DNA of 64,000 nucleotides from positions 3,346 to 67,345 of the forward strand of contig JBDLRH010000004.1 in the NCBI GenBank assembly GCA_039800165.1, in the 5' to 3' direction. Positions 1 through 9,117 of this stretch are shown here, one piece after another. The notes beneath the pieces are model-generated. The model was not told where the DNA came from and did not search any database. It saw nothing but the letters and a program-made list of their open reading frames with translations. The translations under genes and the position numbers were made by a program. The first letter of the stretch is position 1. Every line of letters begins with the position of its first letter. This DNA comes from JBDLRH01 sp039800165. Lineage in GTDB: Bacteria > Pseudomonadota > Gammaproteobacteria > Burkholderiales > Burkholderiaceae_C.

Positions 1-91
1 CGTGCCTTCCCAGAATCCGCTCCACGGCCCGGAGTGATTCCGAACCGCAGACCAGCCCGACGGTCGGCGCTGGCGAACACGGAGCACACAC

Positions 92-982
92 ATGGCATCC
101 ACGATCAATACCAATGCGATCTCCATGAACGCGCAGCGCAACCTGGCCGCCACGCAGTCGTCGCTGGCCACCTCGATGCAGCGCCTGTCATCGGGCCTCA
201 GGGTCAACAGCGCACGCGACGACGCGGCCGGCCTGGCCATCGCCGAGCGCATGAATGCGCAGGCACGCGGCATGGCGGTGGCCGCCCGCAACGCCAACGA
301 CGCGATTTCGCTGGCGCAGACGGCCGAAGGCGCGCTCGGCCAGGTCAGTGACCTGCTACAGCGCATGCGCGAACTGGCGGTGCAGTCGGCCAACGCCACC
401 AACAACGCCACTGACCGCGCCAGCCTGCACGCCGAGTTTGCGCAGCTGCAGGCCGAGATCAAGCGCACGCTGGAAAACGGCAGCTTCAACGGCATTTCGC
501 TGTTCGGCAACACCGGCACGGTGGACTTCCAGGTGGGGGCAGGCAGCAGTGCCAACGACGTGGTCAGCGTGAGCCAGAACGCGCTGACCGGCGGCACGGG
601 CGGCACCTCTGGCGCGCTCGACCCCGACCCGAGCGTCGACACCTCGGACACGGTACTGGCCACCATCACCGACGTTTCGGCGATCGACACCGATGCGACC
701 GCTGCCACCAACGCGATCAAGGACATCGACATCGCGCTGGACCGCATCAACAGCGAGCGCGCCACCTACGGCGCCGCAATGAACCGCTTTGAGGCCATCA
801 TCTCCACGCTGGCGGTCAGCATCGAGAACACGCAGGCCGCGCGCGGGCGCATCGTTGATGCCGACTTCGCGGTGGAGACCGCCAACCTGGCGCGTGCGCA
901 GATCCTGCAGCAGGCCGGCACCGCGATGGTGGCGCAGGCCAACCAGGTGCCGCAGACGGTGCTGGCGCTGCTCAACCGCTGA
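92..982 (+). CDS. fliC: Flagellin
   Basis: Filament subunit exported by the flagellar type III apparatus and polymerised outside the cell. At 296 aa it is short for a flagellin. The N-terminal D0/D1 part (about 1-140) carries the typical start MASTINTN and the NSARDDAAGLAI segment. The C-terminal part (about 215-296) ends in the conserved QILQQAGTAM and ANQVPQTVLALLNR segments. Between them is only a small Gly/Ser/Asp-rich stretch (about 165-190), so the surface-exposed D2/D3 domains are nearly absent. A GGAG ribosome site lies about 8 bases before the ATG. No flagellar neighbours are visible to the right; anything on the left is outside the window. Confidence 0.96.
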   Translation: MASTINTNAISMNAQRNLAATQSSLATSMQRLSSGLRVNSARDDAAGLAIAERMNAQARGMAVAARNANDAISLAQTAEGALGQVSDLLQRMRELAVQSANATNNATDRASLHAEFAQLQAEIKRTLENGSFNGISLFGNTGTVDFQVGAGSSANDVVSVSQNALTGGTGGTSGALDPDPSVDTSDTVLATITDVSAIDTDATAATNAIKDIDIALDRINSERATYGAAMNRFEAIISTLAVSIENTQAARGRIVDADFAVETANLARAQILQQAGTAMVAQANQVPQTVLALLNR

Positions 983-1064
983 GGCGGGCCGCGCGCCGCG
1001 CCTGCGGCGCCCGCTGCGCTGCCTGCAGGGCCACAGGCCGCGGGGTCGCTATGCTTGCGGCCCG

Positions 1065-1613
1065 ATGAGCAAGGCCTTCACCCGCGAGAGCGACCACGAC
1101 GAGGACGACGAGCCCGGGCTGCCGCCGCTGCCCGCGGGCACGCGCAACTACATCACGCCGCAGGGCTACGCGCGGCTGCGCGCCGAGCTGCTGGAGCTGA
1201 TCGACCACGAGCGGCCCAAGGTGGTGGAGGTGGTGCACTGGGCAGCCAGCAACGGCGACCGCTCGGAAAACGGCGACTACCTGTACGGCAAGAAGCGCCT
1301 GCGCGAGATCGACCGGCGCATCCGCTTCCTGACCAAGCGGCTGGAGATCGCCGAGGTGACCGACCCGTCGGTGCATCACGGCAGCGATCAGGTGTTCTTC
1401 GGCGCCACCGTCACCTATGCAGACGATCTGGGCGACGAGCGCAGCGTCACCATCATGGGCATCGACGAAGCCGACAGCGCCAGCGGCCAGGTGAGCTGGA
1501 TTGCGCCGGTGGCGCGGGCGCTGCTCAAGGCACGCGAGGGCGATGTGGTGCGGCTGCCCACGCCGGCGGGCGTGCGCGAGCTGGAGATCCTGAAGGTCAG
1601 CTACCCGGGCTAG
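1065..1613 (+). CDS. greB: Transcription elongation factor GreB
   Basis: A 182-aa GreA/GreB-family factor that binds the RNA polymerase secondary channel and stimulates cleavage of backtracked RNA. The N-terminal coiled coil (about 27-100) has the basic and acidic tip residues (NGDRSENGDYLYGKKRLREID). It is followed by the FKBP-like C-terminal domain (about 105-180). The GreB-type opening GTRNYITPQG and the YGKKR segment favour GreB over GreA. An acidic leader of about 20 residues precedes the domain. I chose the ATG giving MSKAF; the longer frame upstream runs through the flagellin 3' end and is not credible. It lies tail to tail with spoT. Confidence 0.93.
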   Translation: MSKAFTRESDHDEDDEPGLPPLPAGTRNYITPQGYARLRAELLELIDHERPKVVEVVHWAASNGDRSENGDYLYGKKRLREIDRRIRFLTKRLEIAEVTDPSVHHGSDQVFFGATVTYADDLGDERSVTIMGIDEADSASGQVSWIAPVARALLKAREGDVVRLPTPAGVRELEILKVSYPG

Positions 1614-1649
1614 GGCGACCGGCCTGCGCCACGCTGGCGCGCAAGCGAG

Positions 1650-3917
1650 TCAGCTGTCGCGCGACTCGGCGGGCGCGTTGATGCGGCTGGCGCGCAGCAC
1701 CGAGGGCGTGCGCTTCAACGTGCGCAGCACCGCTTCGAGGTGCTGGGTGTCGCGCAGCGCCACCACGAAGCGCAGGTCGGTGGCTTCCTGTGCGGCTTCT
1801 TCGCCCATGTCCACATGCACGATGTCGGCCTCGGCCGAGGCGAAGGCCTGCGCCACGCGCGCCAGCACACCCTTGCCGTTGGAGACGGTGACCACCACGC
1901 CGGCCTCGAAGGTGCGCGCCGGCTCGTCGGACCATTCCACCGCGATGAAGCGCTCGCTGTCCTTGTGCTGCAGGCGCCGCGCCACCGCGCAGCCGGCGGT
2001 GTGCACCACCAGCCCTTCGCCGCGGCCGAGGTAGCCGACGATGACATCGCCCGGCAGCGGGCGGCAGCAGCTGGCGTATTGCACCGACGCGTTCTCGCTG
2101 CCGTCCACCGTGATCGCGCCTTGCGACACGTTCTCGTGTGCGGTGAAGCGCTCGCGCGTCATCAGCAGTGCGTCGGGTTTTTCGCCGCGCTCGGCCATCA
2201 GGTTGGCAATGCGCTTGGCCACGATGCTGGCCACGCGCCGGCCCAGGCCGACGTCGGTGAGCAGTTCGCCACGCGAGCGGTTGCCGGTGAAGCGCAGCAC
2301 CCGCTCCCACAGGGCGTGGTGGGCTTCGTCGTCCTCGGGCATGCGCTCGATGCCCTCGGCACGCAGCGCCTGCGCCAGCATCTTCAGGCCCAGATCCTGC
2401 GATTCGGCCTGCGCCAGCGTCTTGAGGTGATGGCGGATCTTCGATCGCGCGCGGCCGGTGCGCACGAAGGCCAGCCACGCCGGGTTGGGCGCCGACACCG
2501 GCGCAGTCACCACCTCGACCACATCGCCGTTCTTGAGTTCGGTGCGCAGCGGCACCTGCTCGCCGTTGATGCGCGCGGCCACCGCATGGTCGCCCACATC
2601 GCTGTGGATGGCGTAGGCAAAGTCCACCACGGTGGCGCCACGCGGCATGGCCATGATCTGGCTGCGCGGGGTGAACACGTACACCGCGTCGGGGAACAGG
2701 TCGATCTTGACGTGGTCCCAGAACTCGGCGGCGTCGCGGGTTTCGCGCTGGATGTCCAGCAGCGACTGCAGCCACTGCGTGCCCAGGCGGTCGGCGTGCG
2801 GCGCATCGGGGGCGCTGGCCTTGTACAGCCAGTGCGCGGCCACGCCGGACTCGGCCACCAGGTGCATCGCCTCGGTGCGCATCTGGAACTCGACGTTGAT
2901 GCCCGAGGGCCCGACCAGCGTGGTGTGCAGCGACTGGTAGCCGTTGAGCTTGGGGATCGCGATGTGGTCCTTGAACTTGCCCGGCACCGGCTTGTACAGC
3001 TGGTGCAGCACGCCGATGGCGGTGTAGCAGTCGATCACCTCGGGCACGATGACGCGAAAGCCGTAGATGTCGGTCACCTGCGCAAAGCTCAGGTGCTTTT
3101 CGTCCATCTTGCGGTAGATGGAGTAGAGCGTCTTCTCGCGCCCGGAGATGCGCACCTTCAGGCCCGCCTGCTCGAACGCCGATTCCACCTCGCGCTGCAC
3201 CTTCTGGATCAGGTCGCGCTGGCGGCTGCGCGAGCGCTGCACCGCCTTGCCCAGCACCGCATGGCGCCACGGGCGCAGGTGGCGGAAGGCCAGTTCCTGC
3301 AGCTCGCGGTAGGTCTGGTTCAGGCCCAGGCGGTGGGCGATGGGTGCGTAGATCTCCAGCGTCTCGCCCGCAATGCGTGCCCACTTGCTGCGCGGCACGT
3401 CTTCGAGCGTGCGCATGTTGTGGGTGCGGTCGGCCAGCTTGATCAGGATGACGCGCACGTCGCGCGCCATCGCCAGCAGCATCTTGCGGAACGATTCGGC
3501 CTGGCTTTCCTCGCGGGTGTCGAACTGCAGCCGGTCGAGCTTGGTCAGGCCGTCCACCAGCTCGGCCACCGGCGCGCCGAAGCGCTCGATCAGCTCGGGC
3601 TTGGTCACGCCGCAATCCTCAATCGCGTCGTGCAGCAGCGCGGCCATCAGCGCCTGCGCGTCCAGCTTCCATTGCGCGCACTGCGCGGCCACCGCAATCG
3701 GGTGGGTGATGTAGGGCTCGCCGTTGGCGCGCAGCTGGCCCAGGTGGGCCTCGTCGGCAAAGCGGTAGGCGCGGCGCACCTGGTCGACGTCTTGCGCGTC
3801 GAGGTAGTCCATCGCCGAGGTGAGCGCGGCAAAGCTCGCCGCCGCGGCATTGGCGGCGGGGCTCGGCACGGTGGCGTCCGGGCGTCGGCCGGGCGCGGGC
3901 TGGAGCACGGCGCTCAT
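1650..3917 (-). CDS. spoT: Bifunctional (p)ppGpp synthetase/hydrolase SpoT
   Basis: A 755-aa RelA/SpoT homologue controlling the stringent-response alarmone. Domains in order: HD hydrolase (about 50-150, with the intact HD pair in LLHDAIED), synthetase (about 240-350, with DIYGFRVIV and FKDHIAIPKLNGYQSLHT), TGS (about 395-455) and C-terminal ACT (about 680-750). The intact HD motif argues for SpoT rather than monofunctional RelA. I chose the start MSAVLQPA; the frame is open 16 codons further upstream, but that extension lies next to the rpoZ terminator and does not resemble the family. The order yicC-gmk-rpoZ-spoT is typical for proteobacteria. Confidence 0.95.
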   Translation of the reverse strand: MSAVLQPAPGRRPDATVPSPAANAAAASFAALTSAMDYLDAQDVDQVRRAYRFADEAHLGQLRANGEPYITHPIAVAAQCAQWKLDAQALMAALLHDAIEDCGVTKPELIERFGAPVAELVDGLTKLDRLQFDTREESQAESFRKMLLAMARDVRVILIKLADRTHNMRTLEDVPRSKWARIAGETLEIYAPIAHRLGLNQTYRELQELAFRHLRPWRHAVLGKAVQRSRSRQRDLIQKVQREVESAFEQAGLKVRISGREKTLYSIYRKMDEKHLSFAQVTDIYGFRVIVPEVIDCYTAIGVLHQLYKPVPGKFKDHIAIPKLNGYQSLHTTLVGPSGINVEFQMRTEAMHLVAESGVAAHWLYKASAPDAPHADRLGTQWLQSLLDIQRETRDAAEFWDHVKIDLFPDAVYVFTPRSQIMAMPRGATVVDFAYAIHSDVGDHAVAARINGEQVPLRTELKNGDVVEVVTAPVSAPNPAWLAFVRTGRARSKIRHHLKTLAQAESQDLGLKMLAQALRAEGIERMPEDDEAHHALWERVLRFTGNRSRGELLTDVGLGRRVASIVAKRIANLMAERGEKPDALLMTRERFTAHENVSQGAITVDGSENASVQYASCCRPLPGDVIVGYLGRGEGLVVHTAGCAVARRLQHKDSERFIAVEWSDEPARTFEAGVVVTVSNGKGVLARVAQAFASAEADIVHVDMGEEAAQEATDLRFVVALRDTQHLEAVLRTLKRTPSVLRASRINAPAESRDS

Positions 3918-3950
3918 CGCTGCATGGTACCGCGCCGTGCGGGACCCGCC

Positions 3951-3978
3951 AAAAACAAAGGGCACCGCGCGGGTGCCC
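3951..3978 (-). terminator. Rho-independent terminator after rpoZ
   Basis: On the minus strand a 7-bp GC stem (GGGCACC pairing with GGTGCCC, arms at 3960-3966 and 3972-3978, loop of 5) is followed by a T-rich run (TTTGTTTTT, 3951-3959). It sits about 24 bases after the rpoZ stop and before the spoT start, so it should end or attenuate gmk-rpoZ transcripts ahead of spoT. Confidence 0.85.
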
Positions 3979-4002
3979 TTCGGGGGGTGGAAGGCAGTCG
4001 GG

Positions 4003-4206
4003 TCAGCCCGGAACCTTCTTGAGCATTTCGATGCCGATCTTGCCGGCGGCGATTTCGCGCAGCGCGGTCACGCCGGGCTTGTTGGCGCTTTCGATCTTGG
4101 GCGTGTGGCCCTGGCTCAGCATGCGCGCACGATAGGTGGCGCACAGCACCAGCTGGAAGCGGTTGGGGATCTGCTCGAGGCAGTCTTCAACGGTGATGCG
4201 GGCCAT
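4003..4206 (-). CDS. rpoZ: RNA polymerase omega subunit
   Basis: A 67-aa omega subunit that helps assemble the beta' subunit and, in many proteobacteria, forms part of a ppGpp site. The N-terminus MARITVEDCLEQIPNRFQLV and the following ATYRAR segment are diagnostic of the family. I chose the ATG for MARIT. The open frame extends 36 codons upstream, but that extension overlaps the gmk 3' end and is proline-rich noise. It lies downstream of gmk (19-base gap) and upstream of spoT, with a terminator between rpoZ and spoT. Confidence 0.95.
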   Translation of the reverse strand: MARITVEDCLEQIPNRFQLVLCATYRARMLSQGHTPKIESANKPGVTALREIAAGKIGIEMLKKVPG

Positions 4207-4225
4207 GCGGAACTCCGGACAAGGG

Positions 4226-4855
4226 TCAAAGGGGTTGATCGATGCGCAGCGCAGAGAAGGTGGCGGCGCGGGCGCGGCGCTGGGCGGCATATTTGAGCCG
4301 CTGCGCATGAACAATTGCTTTCAGGTCGAACAGCGCTCGTTCAAATACTTCATTGATTATAACGAAGTCGAATTCCCGGGCGCGGGCCATCTCTTCGGCG
4401 GCATTGCGAAGCCGCAGTTCGATCACCTCGGGCGAATCCTCGCCGCGCCGCTCCAGCCGCGAGCGCAGCTCTTCCCAGCTGGGCGGCAGAATGAACACCA
4501 GCACCGCGTTGGCAAACAGCTTCTTGATCTGCAGCGCACCCTGCCAGTCGATTTCGAGGATGACATCGCCGCCCTCGGCGATGCGGTCTTCGATCGCCTT
4601 GCGCGAGGTGCCGTAGCGGTGGCCATGCACATTCTCCCACTCGAAAAAGGCGTTGGAGGCAACCATGGCGTCGAACTCGGCGGCAGAGACGAAGTAGTAC
4701 TCGCGGCCGTGCTTTTCCTGGCCGCGCGGCGCGCGGGTGGTGTGCGAAATCGACGGCTGGACGCCGTGGTCGAGCTCCATCAGCGCCTTGACCAGGCTGG
4801 ACTTGCCGGCCCCGCTGGGCGCGGCCACGACGTAGAGGTTGCCGGGGAAATCCAT
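4226..4855 (-). CDS. gmk: Guanylate kinase
   Basis: Phosphorylates GMP to GDP with ATP. This 209-aa protein has the P-loop APSGAGKSS at about 12-20. It also has the GMP-binding segment with S-HTTRAPRGQE and YYF, and the DVILEIDWQGA motif. Length and domain order are normal. The start MDFPGNLYVV is chosen over a GTG a few codons upstream because the ATG alignment with the family is exact. It follows yicC with an 8-base gap, so the two are likely co-transcribed. Confidence 0.95.
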   Translation of the reverse strand: MDFPGNLYVVAAPSGAGKSSLVKALMELDHGVQPSISHTTRAPRGQEKHGREYYFVSAAEFDAMVASNAFFEWENVHGHRYGTSRKAIEDRIAEGGDVILEIDWQGALQIKKLFANAVLVFILPPSWEELRSRLERRGEDSPEVIELRLRNAAEEMARAREFDFVIINEVFERALFDLKAIVHAQRLKYAAQRRARAATFSALRIDQPL

Positions 4856-4863
4856 GCCTGTGC

Positions 4864-5751
4864 TCACTCGATGTTCTGGACCTGTTCTCGCATCTGCTCG
4901 ATGAGCACCTTCATGTCCACCGAGATGCGGGTGAGCTCCAGCGCCGCCGACTTCGAGCCCAGCGTGTTGGCCTCGCGGTGCAGCTCCTGGATCAGGAAGT
5001 CCAGCCGCTTGCCGATCTCGCCGCCCTTGGCCAGCAGCCGGTCGATCTCGTCCAGATGTGCATCCAGGCGCGTCAGCTCTTCGGCCACGTCGATGCGGAT
5101 GGCAAAGGCGGTGGCCTCGGCCAGCGCGCGGTCGCGGGCAGCGTCGCTGGGCACCGCAGCGCCGGCATCGGCACCGGCCCCCAGGGCCTCGTTCCAGCGC
5201 TCCAGAAAGCGTTCGCGCTGCTGCGCCACCAATTGCGGCACCAGCGGTGCGGCCTGGGCGGCCAGTGCGCGCAGCTGCTTGACGTGGCCGCGCAGCATGG
5301 TGGCCAGCCGCTCGCCCTCGCGCTGGCGTGCTTCCAGCAGCCCGTCGATGGCGCGCCGGGCCAGTGCGGCCAGCGCGGCGGCATCCGGCGCAGCGGGCGC
5401 AGCCGAGCCCGAGGCGAGCTTCAGCACGTCGGCCACCGACAGCTCGCGCGCGGTGGGCATCCAGGCGCGTATCTGGTCTTGCAGCGACAGCAGCCGCTGC
5501 AGCAGCGCAGGCGAGGCATCGCCCAGCGCCAGGTCGGCACGGGCCTCGAAGAAGGCGCGCACCTCCACCTTGCCGCGGCGGCAGCGCGCCGAAATCGCCT
5601 CGCGCAGGGCCGGCTCGTGCGCGCGCCATTCCTCGGGCAGCTTCAGGGCCAGATCAAGGAAGCGGCTGTTGACCGATCGCAGCTCCAGCCCGTGGCGTGG
5701 CTGGCCCTCGGATTGCACCGTGGCGTAGCCGGTCATGCTGTAGACTGCCAT
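4864..5751 (-). CDS. yicC: YicC-family endoribonuclease
   Basis: A 295-aa member of the YicC family (YicC_N followed by the C-terminal DUF1732), which in Escherichia coli acts as an endoribonuclease on small RNAs. The conserved start MAVYSMTGYA is present. The RSVNSRFLDL segment follows near residue 26, and the C-terminal EANTLGSKS and SVDMKVLIEQMREQVQNIE region is complete. It sits directly upstream of gmk in the same direction, the usual proteobacterial arrangement, and diverges from the kinase gene on the other strand. Confidence 0.92.
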   Translation of the reverse strand: MAVYSMTGYATVQSEGQPRHGLELRSVNSRFLDLALKLPEEWRAHEPALREAISARCRRGKVEVRAFFEARADLALGDASPALLQRLLSLQDQIRAWMPTARELSVADVLKLASGSAAPAAPDAAALAALARRAIDGLLEARQREGERLATMLRGHVKQLRALAAQAAPLVPQLVAQQRERFLERWNEALGAGADAGAAVPSDAARDRALAEATAFAIRIDVAEELTRLDAHLDEIDRLLAKGGEIGKRLDFLIQELHREANTLGSKSAALELTRISVDMKVLIEQMREQVQNIE

Positions 5752-5834
5752 TGGGGGTCAGGGCGTCGGAGGAGAGAGCGCCGAGAATAACCGCATTCGG
5801 CGCTGGTGGCGTTAGCCCGGGTCCTCGACAAACC

Positions 5835-6839
5835 ATGTCCAAGGTCAAGCCCGCACCCCTTCCGGATGGAGTGACCATCGGTGGCTACCGCATCGCGCGG
5901 CAGATCGCCTCGGGCGGCTTCGGCATCGTCTACCTGGGCACCGACGCGCAGGGCCAGCAGGTGGCGATCAAGGAATACCTGCCGGTCACGCTGGTCACCC
6001 GCGCACCGGGCGAGCTGACGCCCACGGTGGCGGTGGACAAGCAGGCGCTGTACCGGCTGGGGCTCAAGAGCTTCTTCGAGGAAGGCCGCTCGCTCGCGCA
6101 AATCTCGCATCCGTCGGTGGTCAGCGTGCTGAACTTCTTTCGCGAGAACGACACCGTCTACATGGTGACCAACTATCTGCAGGGCGCCACGCTGCAGGAC
6201 TTCATCATGACCGCGCGCGAGCTCAAGCAGCAAAAGGTGTTTCGCGAGTCCACCATCCGGTCGCTGTTCGACGAAATCCTGGTGGGGCTGCGGGTGGTGC
6301 ACCAGAACAAGATGCTGCACCTGGACATCAAGCCCGCCAACGTGTTCATAACCGACGATGACCATGCGGTGCTGATCGACTTTGGCGCGGCGCGCGAGGC
6401 CATCACCAAGGAAAGCAACTTCGTGCGGCCGATGTACACGCCCGGCTTCGCCGCGCCCGAGATGTACAAGCGCAGCGGCCAGATCGGTCCATGGTCGGAC
6501 ATCTACGCCATCGGCGGCTGCATCTACGCCTGCATGTATGGCTATCCACCCAACGACGCGCCGCAGCGCCAGGAAAACGACCGCCTGCCCGGCTTGCTGG
6601 CGCGGCTGCGCGGCATCTACTCGGACCCGCTGATCCAGACGGTGGAGTGGTGCATGGCGCTGGACCCGAAGGCGCGGCCGCAGTCGGTGGCCGAGCTGCA
6701 GCGCGAGCTCAGCCGCGAGCTGGCACGGCACTACACGCAGAAGTCGCTGACCGAGAAGGTGCGCACGCAGATCGGCCACCTGATGCCCGACGCCCGGCGC
6801 AGCACGCGCAGCGCAAGCGGTGAGCTCAACCAGCCATGA
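5835..6839 (+). CDS. Serine/threonine protein kinase, PknB-like
   Basis: A 334-aa Hanks-type kinase without a membrane segment or C-terminal sensor domain. Visible features: glycine loop ASGGFG near 25-30 (the first loop glycine is replaced by Ala), the ATP-anchoring Lys in VAIKEY at about 46, the catalytic loop HLDIKPANV near 161 (Leu instead of Arg before Asp, so a non-RD kinase), DFG near 182 and an APE-like segment (AAPEMY). It overlaps the following PP2C phosphatase by 4 bases (ATGA), so the two form an opposing kinase/phosphatase pair. Substrates are unknown. The start at MSKVK follows family alignment. Confidence 0.92.
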   Translation: MSKVKPAPLPDGVTIGGYRIARQIASGGFGIVYLGTDAQGQQVAIKEYLPVTLVTRAPGELTPTVAVDKQALYRLGLKSFFEEGRSLAQISHPSVVSVLNFFRENDTVYMVTNYLQGATLQDFIMTARELKQQKVFRESTIRSLFDEILVGLRVVHQNKMLHLDIKPANVFITDDDHAVLIDFGAAREAITKESNFVRPMYTPGFAAPEMYKRSGQIGPWSDIYAIGGCIYACMYGYPPNDAPQRQENDRLPGLLARLRGIYSDPLIQTVEWCMALDPKARPQSVAELQRELSRELARHYTQKSLTEKVRTQIGHLMPDARRSTRSASGELNQP

Positions 6840-7735
6840 AGTTCTCGGTGTTCCAGGTCAGCCGCAAGGGGGGCCGCGAAAAAAACGAGGACCGCATGGG
6901 CTACTGCTACACCCGCGAGGCGGCGCTGTTCATGCTGGCCGACGGCATGGGTGGCCACCCCGAAGGCGAGGTGGCAGCGCAAGCCGCGGTGCAGACGGCG
7001 GCCGACCTGTTCCAGTTCGAGGCACGGCCGCGGGTGGGCGAGGTGGCCGGCTTCCTGACCTCGGCGCTGTACACCGCGCACCAGCGCCTGCTGCACTACG
7101 CCTCGAGCCGGCGCATGTTCGACACGCCGCGCACCACGCTCGTGCTGGCGCTGGTGCAAGACGGCCAGCTGCACTGGCTGCACTGCGGCGATTCGCGGCT
7201 GTACGTGGTGCGTGAGGGCACGCTGCTCACGCGCACCCGCGACCATTCCTACGCCGAGCAGAACCTGGCGGTCGATCCGCTGCGCACGATTCCGGTCAAC
7301 CGCAACGTGCTGTACACCTGCATCGGTTCGCCTTCGCGGCCGGTGTATGACCTCGGTGGCCCGATGACGCTGCTGCCGGGCGACAAGCTGATGCTGTGCT
7401 CCGACGGGCTGTGGGACAACCTGGGCGACGAGGAAATCGTGGCGGGCCTGACCTCGGCGCCGGTGGCGCAGTCGGCCCCCGACCTGGTCGACCGTGCCCT
7501 GCGCAACGGCGGCGCGCGCTGCGACAATGTCACCGTTGTCGCGATGGACTGGGACCGCGGCGCCGCCGACGATGCCGGCACGGTGCTGACGGACGTGATG
7601 CCGATCTCCGGCTTCATGAGCACGCCCACGGTGGCGCTGCCCGAGCCGCACGACGAGGCCAGCGACGATTCGATCGAGCAGTCGATCGAGCAAATCGACG
7701 AAGCGATCCGCCGGGCCACCGGCAAGAAGGACTGA
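6836..7735 (+). CDS. PP2C-family protein phosphatase
   Basis: A 299-aa Mn/Mg-dependent Ser/Thr phosphatase of the PPM/Stp1 type, expected to reverse phosphorylation by the adjacent kinase. Metal-binding motifs are intact: NEDR near 18, DGMGGH at about 36-41, GDSRLYV near 120, SDGLWDNL and the C-terminal DNVTVVAM. After the domain there is an acidic tail (about 245-299) rich in Asp/Glu/Ile. The ATG overlaps the kinase stop, which implies translational coupling. Confidence 0.92.
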   Translation: MKFSVFQVSRKGGREKNEDRMGYCYTREAALFMLADGMGGHPEGEVAAQAAVQTAADLFQFEARPRVGEVAGFLTSALYTAHQRLLHYASSRRMFDTPRTTLVLALVQDGQLHWLHCGDSRLYVVREGTLLTRTRDHSYAEQNLAVDPLRTIPVNRNVLYTCIGSPSRPVYDLGGPMTLLPGDKLMLCSDGLWDNLGDEEIVAGLTSAPVAQSAPDLVDRALRNGGARCDNVTVVAMDWDRGAADDAGTVLTDVMPISGFMSTPTVALPEPHDEASDDSIEQSIEQIDEAIRRATGKKD

Positions 7736-7738
7736 CCC

Positions 7739-8470
7739 ATGACCGTTTTTCAGCGCAGCGGCGAACGTGCCGCGGATGCGATGCGCCTGGTGCGCATCAC
7801 GCGCGGCTACACCATCCATGCCGAGGGCTCGGTGCTGGTGGAGTTTGGCCACACCCGGGTGCTGTGCACCGCCTCGGTGGAAGAGAAGGTGCCCGGCCAC
7901 AAGAAGGGCAGCGGCGAAGGCTGGGTGACGGCGGAGTACGGCATGCTGCCGCGCGCCACCCACACCCGTGGCGACCGCGAGGCGGCGCGCGGCAAGCAAA
8001 GCGGCCGCACGCAGGAGATCCAGCGCCTGATCGGCCGCTCGATGCGCGCGGTGTTCGACCTCGGAAAGCTGGGTGAACGCACCGTCCACCTCGACTGCGA
8101 TGTGCTGCAGGCCGATGGCGGCACGCGCACTGCGGCCATCACCGGCGCCTTTGTGGCCGCGCAGGACGCGGTGAACTGGCTGATGCGCGAAGGCAAGCTG
8201 AAGGCCTCGCCGATCACCGACCATGTGGCCGCGGTGTCCGTGGGCATCGTGCAGGGCACGCCGCTGCTCGACCTGGAATACACCGAAGACTCGGCCTGCG
8301 ACACCGACATGAATGTGGTGATGACCGGCGCGGGCAGCTTTGTCGAGGTGCAGGGCACCGCCGAAGGCGCGGCCTTCACCCGCAAGGAAATGGACGCGCT
8401 GCTGGCGCTGGCCACCAAGGGCATCAGCGAGCTGATCGAGCACCAGCGCGCGGCCCTGGGCCAGGTGTGA
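7739..8470 (+). CDS. rph: Ribonuclease PH
   Basis: A 243-aa phosphorolytic 3'-5' exoribonuclease that trims tRNA 3' ends using inorganic phosphate. The family start (RAADAMRLVRITRGYT), the phosphate-binding region RTQEIQRLIGRSMRAV near 88-103, and the active-site segment LDLEYTEDSACDTDMNVVMT are all present. It begins 3 bases after the phosphatase stop, and its stop overlaps the ATG of rdgB, so rph-rdgB-hemW look like one transcription unit with the kinase genes. Confidence 0.96.
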   Translation: MTVFQRSGERAADAMRLVRITRGYTIHAEGSVLVEFGHTRVLCTASVEEKVPGHKKGSGEGWVTAEYGMLPRATHTRGDREAARGKQSGRTQEIQRLIGRSMRAVFDLGKLGERTVHLDCDVLQADGGTRTAAITGAFVAAQDAVNWLMREGKLKASPITDHVAAVSVGIVQGTPLLDLEYTEDSACDTDMNVVMTGAGSFVEVQGTAEGAAFTRKEMDALLALATKGISELIEHQRAALGQV

Positions 8471-9072
8471 TGAAGATCGTTCTTGCATCCAACAACGCGG
8501 GCAAGCTGGCCGAACTGCAGGCCATGTTTGCGCCGCTGGGCGTGCAACTGGTGCGCCAGGCCGAGCTCGGCATCGGCGAGGCCGAAGAGCCGCACCGCAC
8601 CTTTGTCGAGAACGCGCTGGCCAAGGCGCGTCACGCCGCGCGCGCCAGCGGCCTGCCCGCCATTGCCGACGACGCCGGCCTGTGCGTGGACGCCTTTGGC
8701 GGCCTGCCGGGCGTGGACACCGCCTACTACGCCACCCAGTTCGGCTACGAGAAGGGCGACGCCAACAACGTGCGCGCACTGCTCGAGCAGATGCAGGGCA
8801 TCGTCAACCGCCGCGCGGCGCTTGTGAGTACCCTGGTGGGTGTGCGCAGCGCAGACGACCCCGAGCCGCTGATCGCGGTGGGCCGCGCGGTCGGAGAAAT
8901 CGCACGCGAGCCGGTGGGCAGCAATGGCTTTGGCTTCGATCCGGTGATGTTCATCCCCGAGTTCGGCCAGACCTTCGCGCAGCTGCCGGTGGAAGTGAAG
9001 AACGCCCACAGCCACCGCGGCAAGGCGGCGCAGCAGATGCTGGCGCTGGTGCGCGAACGCTGGCTGGCTTGA
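8470..9072 (+). CDS. rdgB: dITP/XTP pyrophosphatase (RdgB/HAM1)
   Basis: A 200-aa house-cleaning enzyme that hydrolyses dITP, ITP and XTP to monophosphates, keeping deaminated purines out of nucleic acids. Family motifs: SNNAGKL at 7-13, the TFVENALAKARHAA segment, DDAGLCVDAFGG near 70, and SNGFGFDP plus the C-terminal SHRGKA. The ATG overlaps the rph TGA by one base; a GTG one codon upstream is an alternative start. Confidence 0.95.
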   Translation: MKIVLASNNAGKLAELQAMFAPLGVQLVRQAELGIGEAEEPHRTFVENALAKARHAARASGLPAIADDAGLCVDAFGGLPGVDTAYYATQFGYEKGDANNVRALLEQMQGIVNRRAALVSTLVGVRSADDPEPLIAVGRAVGEIAREPVGSNGFGFDPVMFIPEFGQTFAQLPVEVKNAHSHRGKAAQQMLALVRERWLA

Positions 9073-9117
9073 AGCGCCGCCCGGCCACAGCTGCCCGCGC
9101 GGGCCCCTGTTCATCCC

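Noticed and set aside
1740..4022. 760-codon open frame on the plus strand opposite spoT, and similar long frames at 6731-8779, 7807-10206, 44098-45792, 46619-48262 and others
   Set aside because: They are antisense shadows of clear genes; high GC suppresses stop codons and the translations are His/Arg/Ala-rich with no family resemblance.
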